Made by a program: the position numbers and the translations under genes. Positions 15,651 to 20,890 of a DNA stretch of 20,890 nt are shown piece after piece; positions within the stretch are counted from its first letter, which is position 1, and the number at the start of each line of letters is the position of its first letter. The notes beneath the pieces were generated by a model. The model was not told the DNA's origin. It was given only the letters and a program-made list of their open reading frames with translations, and made no database searches. The stretch is from Bacteroidales bacterium. Its GTDB lineage: Bacteria; Bacteroidota; Bacteroidia; Bacteroidales; UBA932. Where the stretch lies: positions 1 to 20,890 of the forward strand of contig JAFZDJ010000102.1 in NCBI GenBank assembly GCA_017561265.1, given 5' to 3'.

Positions 15651-15992
15651 ATGGGAAATGGTAATGTGAACAAGGGTATCAGAAAGCATGATGCCGTTGC
15701 CATGGAGGAACTCGTGACTCAGTTCATCCGTGAAATGAAACTTGCATCAGGTCTGGAAAAGCAGAGAGCCGCGGAAGCATGGAATGTCGTTTCCGGAGCC
15801 GGGAGGTATACTCTTGATGTCAGGTTGGAACACGGTACGATGACTTGCTTCATCAGTTCTTCTGTTGTCAGGAACCAGCTGTATTTTCAGCGGGATGTGC
15901 TTTTGAAGAAACTGAATGAAGTCCTTTCGGAAGACAGTCTCTTTGCGGGAAGATCTGATAGTTGTATAGTTAAAAATCTTATTCTAAGATAG
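15651..15992 (+). CDS. DUF721 (DciA-like) protein
   Basis: 113 residues. It has the DUF721 pattern: a helical start, AWNVVSGAGRYTLDVRLEHGTMTCFISSSVVRNQLYFQRDVLLKKLNE, and an end in IVKNLILR. DUF721 includes DciA, the ancestral loader of the replicative helicase DnaB, whose KH-like domain binds DNA and helicase. I infer the same role here but cannot show it; the protein is short, little more than the core domain. It sits between recF and pdxB, 2 bases from each, so all three are probably one transcript. Confidence 0.85.
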   Translation: MGNGNVNKGIRKHDAVAMEELVTQFIREMKLASGLEKQRAAEAWNVVSGAGRYTLDVRLEHGTMTCFISSSVVRNQLYFQRDVLLKKLNEVLSEDSLFAGRSDSCIVKNLILR

Positions 15993-15994
15993 TT

Positions 15995-17029
15995 ATGAAG
16001 TTTGTTGCAGACGTGGATATTCCTTTCTTGAAAGGGGTGCTCGAGCCTTATGCCGAGGTCGTTTATAAAAAAGGTATGGAGATATGCAGGGAAGATATCC
16101 TGGATGCTGATGCTCTTCTTATCCGTACCAGAACCAGATGCGATGCCAGCCTGCTTGAAGGGACTAAAGTCAGTCTGATCACTACAGCTACAATAGGTAT
16201 GGATCATATAGATCTTGACTATTGCAGGTCACATGGTATTGAAGTCGCAAATGCATCCGGATGCAATGCCGGTGGAGTGATGCAGTATGTGTTTTCGGCA
16301 TTATATGGCGTTGCAGCCAGGAAAGGAATCAAGATAGACGGTGCGACAATCGGAATCATCGGGGTAGGAAACGTCGGCAAGAAGGTGGAATATCTGGCTG
16401 AATATCTGGGATTCAAGATACTGAGATGTGATCCTCCACGTGCGCAGAAGGAGGGAAGTGATGGATTCTGCTCACTTGAGCATCTTCTTGCGGAATCCGA
16501 TGTTGTCACTCTCCATGTTCCTCTTGATGAGACCACCAGGGGTATGGCGAATGCTGACTTCTTCACTCTTATGAAGCCGGGATCCATTTTTATCAATGCT
16601 TCAAGAGGTGAGGTCGTGGATGAAAAGGCTCTCATTGAAGCCAGTCCGAAGTTTGGAGCAATTGTGATAGATACTTGGAACAATGAGCCGGATGTAGATG
16701 AGAATCTGATAGATATCGTAGACATAGCGACTCCGCATATTGCGGGTTATTCGTTCCAGGGCAAGCTTAATGGAACTGCATTGGCTGTGAGAGCTGTTGC
16801 AGGTCATTTCGGAATAGATGATCTTGTCGGATTCTTTCCTGTAGATGAACTTTCGGATCGTGAACCCCTGATTCTTGATCTGAAAGGAAAGAATCAAGGT
16901 GAGATAACCGCTGTATTCCAATATAATTATCCTATCTTTACAGACGATTTCAGATTCCGTATGGAGCCTCATAAATTTGAGAAGCTTCGTTCGGAGTATC
17001 AGTACAGACGAGAAATAGACGTTAAATAA
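15995..17029 (+). CDS. pdxB: 4-phosphoerythronate dehydrogenase
   Basis: 344 residues of the D-2-hydroxyacid dehydrogenase superfamily. PdxB oxidises 4-phospho-D-erythronate with NAD in the DXP-dependent route to pyridoxal phosphate. Seen: TATIGMDHID and GCNAGGVMQYV in the N-terminal substrate domain, Rossmann motif GVGNVG at 123-128, and the catalytic set R204 (NASRGEVVD), E231 (WNNEPDVD) and H248 (ATPHIAGYS). TIGMDHID and HIAGYSFQGKLNGT are typical of PdxB as against general dehydrogenases, and the extra C-terminal domain (after about 270) fits its dimerisation region. It begins 2 bases after the DUF721 gene. Confidence 0.93.
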   Translation: MKFVADVDIPFLKGVLEPYAEVVYKKGMEICREDILDADALLIRTRTRCDASLLEGTKVSLITTATIGMDHIDLDYCRSHGIEVANASGCNAGGVMQYVFSALYGVAARKGIKIDGATIGIIGVGNVGKKVEYLAEYLGFKILRCDPPRAQKEGSDGFCSLEHLLAESDVVTLHVPLDETTRGMANADFFTLMKPGSIFINASRGEVVDEKALIEASPKFGAIVIDTWNNEPDVDENLIDIVDIATPHIAGYSFQGKLNGTALAVRAVAGHFGIDDLVGFFPVDELSDREPLILDLKGKNQGEITAVFQYNYPIFTDDFRFRMEPHKFEKLRSEYQYRREIDVK

Positions 17030-17050
17030 CACATAAAACCAATAACCAAT

Positions 17051-18631
17051 ATGTTTAGAAAAGAAGATATCGCTCAGATCGAGCAGAGAGGCTCATCAGT
17101 CCAGACTGTAGAGCAGCAGGTGGAACGCTTCAAACAAGGTTTCCCTTGGATGAAGATCGTGGCACCGGCTACACCGGAAAGAGGAATCCAGGTTCTCGAT
17201 GATGCCGCTGTAGAGGCTGCCGCAAAGTATTATGACGGAGCTGTAATCAACGGAAAGTGCAAGTTTGTTCCGGCTTCCGGTGCGGCTTCGCGTATGTTCA
17301 AGGATCTTTTCAGCGGTCTTGATGCCTTGAAGGCCGGTAAGGAACTGGCAGATGATGCACCCGCTGCTAAATTTGTGGACAGGATCCAGGAGTTTGCCTT
17401 CTATACACCGGAGCTTTTCGGTGAGCAGACTTGCAAGTGTCCTGAGTACAGGCAGTCGGTTCTTTCAAAGACTCTTACTGATGAAGGTCTCGGCTATGGT
17501 GCAAAGCCGAAGGGAGTCCTGAAGTTCCATAAATATACTGACGGTGAGATCCGTACTGCATTTGCAGAGCACCTCGTAGAGGCTCAGAATTATATGAGGA
17601 ATGAGGATGGTACAGCCAATCTTGTGGTTACTATCTCTCCTGAGCATCAGCATCTTTTCGAAGAGGCATACGCGGAGGTCAAGGAGGCTTATGAGGCTAA
17701 ATATGGTGTCAGGTACAACATTGCTTTCACATTCCAGGACAAGGCTACAGATACTATAGCAGTGGATGTGGACAACAAGCCTTTCAGAACAGAGACTGAT
17801 TCGCTTCTCTTCCGTCCGGCAGGTCATGGGGCCCTTATCTATAATCTTAATAAGATCGAGGAAGAGGTGGTTTCCATCAAGAATATCGACAACGTTGCAA
17901 ACGAGAGACTTCTTCCTGAGACAGCAACATGGAAAAAGGTGCTCCTCGGCAAGGCTCTCGAGCTCCGTGACACTCTTCATGGCTATCTCCGTGAGCTTGA
18001 TGCTCTCTGTACTCCGATAGCTGGTTCAAGAGTCACTGTGGCAGGTGTTCCGGGATATGATCCTCTTTACGAAGACCTTTATGCAAGTCCTGAGGTTCAG
18101 GCTCTTTGCGACGACATCGAGGCATTCCTTGACAATGTCCTCTGTATCAAGCTTCCTCAGGCCGATACATGCAAGGAGCGAGTAGAGGCTATCCGCGCCA
18201 AGCTGAACCGTCCTGTACGAGTTGCAGGTATGGTGAAGAACCAGGGTGAGCCGGGTGGCGGTCCTTTCATCATCGCTGACAAGGACGGGTCTACTTCACT
18301 TCAGGTTCTCGAGAGCGTTCAGATCAACATGTCTGATGATCATGCACGCAATGCGCTTGCATCTGCTACACACTTCAACCCAGTTGACATCGTATGCTGT
18401 CTCCACGACTATCAGGGACAGAGTTTCGATCTTCTTCAGTATGTTGACGAAGATGCGGGATTCATCAGCTCGAAGAGCTATCAGGGACGTGAGCTCAAGG
18501 CCCTCGAGCTTCCTGGTCTCTGGAACGGAGCTATGAGCAACTGGAACACTCTCTTCGTTGAGGTTCCTCTCGCTACATTCAATCCTGTAAAGGTTGTTCT
18601 CGACCTTCTCAGGCCAGCACACCAGAACTAG
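17051..18631 (+). CDS. DUF4301 family protein
   Basis: 526 residues, a family found in Bacteroidota and without an established function. No signal peptide or membrane helix. The best conserved-looking segment is KFVPASGAASRMFK at 71-84; a Gly-rich loop followed by SRMF, plus LLFRPAGHGALIYNLN near residue 255 and GEPGGGPFIIADKDG near 400, recalls sugar-phosphate nucleotidyltransferases (GxGxRM and PxGHG-like motifs), so a nucleotidyltransferase fold is a reasonable guess but only a guess. It follows pdxB after 21 bases and may be the last gene of that transcript; the 198-bp inverted-repeat element starts 9 bases beyond its stop. Confidence 0.85.
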   Translation: MFRKEDIAQIEQRGSSVQTVEQQVERFKQGFPWMKIVAPATPERGIQVLDDAAVEAAAKYYDGAVINGKCKFVPASGAASRMFKDLFSGLDALKAGKELADDAPAAKFVDRIQEFAFYTPELFGEQTCKCPEYRQSVLSKTLTDEGLGYGAKPKGVLKFHKYTDGEIRTAFAEHLVEAQNYMRNEDGTANLVVTISPEHQHLFEEAYAEVKEAYEAKYGVRYNIAFTFQDKATDTIAVDVDNKPFRTETDSLLFRPAGHGALIYNLNKIEEEVVSIKNIDNVANERLLPETATWKKVLLGKALELRDTLHGYLRELDALCTPIAGSRVTVAGVPGYDPLYEDLYASPEVQALCDDIEAFLDNVLCIKLPQADTCKERVEAIRAKLNRPVRVAGMVKNQGEPGGGPFIIADKDGSTSLQVLESVQINMSDDHARNALASATHFNPVDIVCCLHDYQGQSFDLLQYVDEDAGFISSKSYQGRELKALELPGLWNGAMSNWNTLFVEVPLATFNPVKVVLDLLRPAHQN

Positions 18632-18639
18632 AATATCGT

Positions 18640-18837
18640 CAAATAAACCGCAGCAGAGCTGCATATTCTAAAACCATGGCCGCCCGTGGCCTTGTGAACG
18701 GTCGAGAGTGCCTTTAGAGAAAGTCCGGTGGACTTTCGTGCACGAACAGAAGGGCTTTAGCCCGCCGGTCGGGGCCCGCTCCGCAGGAGTGGGAGGGATT
18801 CAGTTTTAGAATATGCAGCTCTGCTGCGGTTTATTTG
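18640..18837. repeat. 198-bp structured element with perfect 35-bp inverted ends
   Basis: Arms 18640-18674 and 18803-18837 are exact complements over 35 bases (one begins CAAATAAACCGCAGCAGAGC). The 128 bases between hold several compact hairpins: GGCC/GGCC at 18678-18691, GAAAGTCC-GGT-GGACTTTC at 18719-18737, the palindrome CGTGCACG at 18737-18744, GGGC-TTTA-GCCC at 18752-18763, and CCCGCTCC-GCA-GGAGTGGG at 18775-18793. No credible gene lies inside, and I see no clear target-site duplication at its edges. It fills the gap between two convergent genes. It may be a MITE-like or REP-cluster mobile element, a bidirectional transcript end, or a structured RNA. Confidence 0.85.
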
Positions 18838-18849
18838 TGGGAATTCCGG

Positions 18850-19338
18850 TTATTCTGAGATTTTTGTAATACGTCCTTTTTTCAAGGTCAGGACATTGTT
18901 TTCTTCAAATACGGGGAGGAATGGATTTTCAGGGTCACGGGATCCTGAGCCGTAACCGACATCGAGATTGCCTGTCATCCAGCCTGCCTTGATCTTTCCC
19001 CATCTCCGGTATTTCTTGAAGACAGATTTCAGTTTGTCTTCTTCAATGGCCTTGTATCTGCCGTTTGGCTCAAGCATTTCTATCCTGTCAAGGTAGAGAT
19101 GACCTCTTTTCACATACCAATATGCTATATAGCCACGGTAGTTGGCAGTGCTTGTAAAGTTTCTTTCACCCTGAAGAGCTTCGAAAGCCTTGCTTGTCTG
19201 CCCGTCAAGATATTCAAGGGGGGAAGCCGGGGCTTCCCATGTCTCTCCGTTGATGATTATCTTGTCGTTTATCTGCTCTGTTGCTGATGCTGAAATGCAT
19301 GCCGTTGCAAGTAGTATGGAAAGTATTATTCTCTTCAT
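18850..19338 (-). CDS. Small secreted protein of unknown function
   Basis: 162 residues, not recognised as a named family. The N-terminus (MKRIILSILLATACISASA) is a signal peptide with a probable cleavage after Ala19 (ASA|TEQ); Cys14 in ATAC gives a weak lipoprotein alternative. The mature part is rich in aromatic and charged residues, with NYRGYIAYWYVKRGHLYLDRIE in the middle, a pattern I recall from other uncharacterised Bacteroidota proteins, and ends in a beta-like FEENNVLTLKKGRITKI. Only one cysteine is present and no catalytic motif is visible. It begins 2 bases after the methyltransferase gene and so is probably co-transcribed with it. Confidence 0.7.
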   Translation of the reverse strand: MKRIILSILLATACISASATEQINDKIIINGETWEAPASPLEYLDGQTSKAFEALQGERNFTSTANYRGYIAYWYVKRGHLYLDRIEMLEPNGRYKAIEEDKLKSVFKKYRRWGKIKAGWMTGNLDVGYGSGSRDPENPFLPVFEENNVLTLKKGRITKISE

Positions 19339-19340
19339 AT

Positions 19341-20597
19341 TTACTGTTGTTTTTTAATTCTTTCTCCGATTATGAGAAGCATTCCTTCCTTGTCTGACTT
19401 CAGGCCGAATATATGTGCTTCGTCTCCATCATTGCATCCGAGCTTTTTTCGCAGCATCTCCGATGTCATAGGAATGTTTCTGGCAGTGACTCCTGCTTTC
19501 GGAAAGTCTTTTCCTGCCGCTTTTATGCTTCTTTTATCCAGAGTGTCTATCTTTTTGATGTTGAATACTTTACCTAAGCTGTAAAGGTCTTCTGCCGTTT
19601 TAGCTGAGTCGGTGATGTAATAGTGTGTTGAAAGCCCTGTCTTTTTAAGACCGAAACGCTTGCCGATAAGATTGAAGCATCCGGCTTTCATCAATGCTTT
19701 GCCCGGTTCAAAAAGATACATGCTGTTTTCTGAACATCCTAGCAGGCCGTCGGCAGGTTGGGCTGCGGCATTCTTCTCTTCTGATGGAAGGAATGAGAAA
19801 GTTGCTTCAGGAGTGTCCGGATATGAGGCAGGAAGTTCTATGGCGCTGATGGTGTATTCTCCGTTCCATTCCCTGTCCATCCATATCAGAAGCTCCTTGC
19901 ATTCTCCTCCTGATGCAACGACATGCACTTCCCTGCATTTCTCTCCGAGTCTTTCACAGACCATAGATATGTCGGCCATAGGGGAGAGCTTGATGATGAT
20001 ATGGCGGCAGATGCTGAAGATCTCTTCCTTCAAGATCAGCACGTCAGGGGTGCATTCTTCAATGAGAAAAACCTTTTTTCCTCCTTCGCCCCTTCTTGCC
20101 GGATCCATGTAGATCACATCAGGATTGAAGTCTTCTGCAATTTCTGCTATACGTCCCTTTTCTGCTATGTTGCAGCTGATGAGTATGTTGCCGGCATTCA
20201 ATGTCCTGAAATTATGTGCGGCTGCTTCGCATAGACCGGACTGCATTTCGTTATAAAGAACCTTTCCTGCTTTTCTTGAAAAGAACCAGCTGTCCACTCC
20301 AAGTCCTCCGGTAAGGTCGGCAATCCGCCATCCTTCCTTTCCTGCTATCCTTCCGGCAAATGAAGCCTTGTATGCCGCAGTTGCGCTGCTGCTGCATTGC
20401 TCGGCTGAGAGCTTGGCCGGGAAGACCAGTGAAGGTTCATTGTACCATTCCTGAACTTTGCCACGAAGCTTTCTTCTGCTTTCAATGCAGTTTACCGCAA
20501 GATCCATATCGATTCCAGGCCATTTGTCCCTGTTCAGTATGAGTCTTGCCGTGTCCTCGGACAGATGTTGCGATACGAATGCAGTAAGTTTTTCCAT
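19341..20597 (-). CDS. SAM-dependent methyltransferase with THUMP-like domain (PG_1098-like)
   Basis: 418 residues. The centre is a class I methyltransferase domain with the SAM motif DLTGGLGVDSW at 94-104 and DPARRGEGGKK at 165-175. Upstream is a helical N-terminus (1-85) that includes FPAKLSAEQCSS; downstream, about 270-418, is a segment resembling the ferredoxin-like and THUMP-like domains of the Porphyromonas gingivalis PG_1098 family. THUMP-type proteins bind RNA, so an rRNA or tRNA substrate is likely, but none is known to me. A −7-like TATTTTTG lies 15 bases upstream of the start. The small secreted-protein gene follows after 2 bases. Confidence 0.85.
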   Translation of the reverse strand: MEKLTAFVSQHLSEDTARLILNRDKWPGIDMDLAVNCIESRRKLRGKVQEWYNEPSLVFPAKLSAEQCSSSATAAYKASFAGRIAGKEGWRIADLTGGLGVDSWFFSRKAGKVLYNEMQSGLCEAAAHNFRTLNAGNILISCNIAEKGRIAEIAEDFNPDVIYMDPARRGEGGKKVFLIEECTPDVLILKEEIFSICRHIIIKLSPMADISMVCERLGEKCREVHVVASGGECKELLIWMDREWNGEYTISAIELPASYPDTPEATFSFLPSEEKNAAAQPADGLLGCSENSMYLFEPGKALMKAGCFNLIGKRFGLKKTGLSTHYYITDSAKTAEDLYSLGKVFNIKKIDTLDKRSIKAAGKDFPKAGVTARNIPMTSEMLRKKLGCNDGDEAHIFGLKSDKEGMLLIIGERIKKQQ

Positions 20598-20611
20598 TGT
20601 CGTATTTTATG

Positions 20612-20619
20612 CAAAAATA
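20612..20619 (-). promoter_or_regulatory. Candidate −7 box of the methyltransferase gene
   Basis: Minus-strand TATTTTTG fits TAnnTTTG and lies 15 bases before the ATG at 20597, implying a very short leader. No good −33 element is visible in the AT-rich sequence upstream, so support is modest. Confidence 0.4.
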
Positions 20620-20643
20620 GCCATATAATTGAAAAAATAATGT

Positions 20644-20651
20644 TAATTTTG
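20644..20651 (+). promoter_or_regulatory. Candidate −7 box of the sugar-kinase gene
   Basis: TAATTTTG fits TAnnTTTG on the plus strand, 53 bases before the kinase ATG. The leader that follows is AT-rich and has a weak 6-bp inverted repeat, TATTAA (20663-20668) with TTAATA (20674-20679), which could be an operator. The −33 region is not clear. Confidence 0.4.
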
Positions 20652-20704
20652 AAAGTTAAATATATTAATTCGTTTAATAACTATAAATTTCAATATTCAG
20701 GACT

Positions 20705-20890
20705 ATGGCAAAGGTCATAACATTCGGAGAAATCATGCTTCGCCTTTCAACGCCGGGCTATCTCCGTTTTTCTCAGGTAAAGCAGTTCGATGCCACATTC
20801 GGTGGCGGTGAGGCTAATGTGGCCGTGTCGCTCGCAAATTACGGAATCGATGTGGAGTTTGTCACCAGACTTCCGAAGAACGATATCGCG
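20705..20890 (+). CDS. kdgK: PfkB-family sugar kinase, probably 2-keto-3-deoxygluconate kinase (partial)
   Basis: 62 codons from the ATG at 20705 to the window edge, frame still open. The protein begins MAKVITFGEIMLRLSTPG, then FGGGEANVAVSLANYG, the N-terminal PfkB/ribokinase signature with the Gly-Gly sugar-binding motif. The FGEIMLRLS…FSQ…F form is most like KdgK, which phosphorylates KDG in uronate breakdown; other PfkB sugar kinases (fructokinase, ribokinase) cannot be excluded with only the N-terminus. It is divergent from the methyltransferase gene and may open a uronate/pectin use operon to the right. Confidence 0.8.
   Translation, partial: MAKVITFGEIMLRLSTPGYLRFSQVKQFDATFGGGEANVAVSLANYGIDVEFVTRLPKNDIA

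Noticed and set aside
18676..18717. A 13-codon ATG frame inside the inverted-repeat element
   Set aside because: Too short, starts inside a GC palindrome and shows no sign of coding constraint; the element is better explained as structure.
18640..18837. CRISPR array or insertion sequence
   Set aside because: There are two inverted arms, not spaced direct repeats, and no room for a transposase gene.
20663..20679. Operator for a sugar-responsive regulator upstream of the kinase gene
   Set aside because: The inverted repeat is only 6 bp in very AT-rich DNA, which is expected by chance; noted in the promoter entry but not claimed as a site.

Overview
The window comes from a member of the Bacteroidota, most likely order Bacteroidales. 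Several signs point there: gene sets typical of the group (an E–DUF2764–A–B–D V-type ATPase operon, DUF4301, a PG_1098-like methyltransferase, recF next to DUF721); start regions that are AT-rich with no convincing Shine-Dalgarno sites; and repeated matches to the Bacteroidetes −7 promoter motif TAnnTTTG upstream of operons. The genus cannot be read from this sequence. Coding density is very high, no stretch longer than about 220 bases lacks a gene, and I see no rRNA, tRNA, insertion sequence or CRISPR array.

Layout. 1–4482 (minus) is the promoter-proximal part of a V-type ATPase operon: atpE, a DUF2764 gene, atpA, atpB and the first 77 bases of atpD. 4642–9165 (minus) is metH–metF, the folate/B12 branch of methionine synthesis. 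9343–12904 (minus) is a four-gene sodium-pumping biotin decarboxylase operon (carboxyltransferase, OadG-like small membrane subunit, biotin carrier, membrane beta subunit), best read as methylmalonyl-CoA decarboxylase; it would couple the last step of the succinate-to-propionate route to Na+ export. 13022–14424 (minus) is a membrane-anchored TPR protein followed by a YebC/TACO1 family protein. 14551–18631 (plus) is recF, a DUF721/DciA-like gene, pdxB and a DUF4301 gene. 18850–20597 (minus) is a SAM methyltransferase/THUMP-like gene followed by a small secreted protein of unknown function. 20705–20890 (plus) is the start of a PfkB-family sugar kinase.

The genes are mostly core metabolism and housekeeping. 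The ion pumps could be physiologically linked, since both the decarboxylase and the V-type ATPase may handle Na+, but the sequence here does not prove the ion. MetH, MetF and methylmalonyl-CoA metabolism share dependence on cobalamin chemistry in such anaerobes.

The most unusual content is non-coding structure: (1) a 198-bp element at 18640–18837 bounded by a perfect 35-bp inverted repeat and packed with small hairpins; (2) a REP-like palindrome inserted in frame in metH, exactly at a domain linker; (3) another REP-like palindrome between atpB and atpD; (4) an 11-bp perfect inverted repeat spanning the predicted atpE promoter. These suggest a genome colonised by short palindromic elements. 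I did not see a clearly new multi-gene system.
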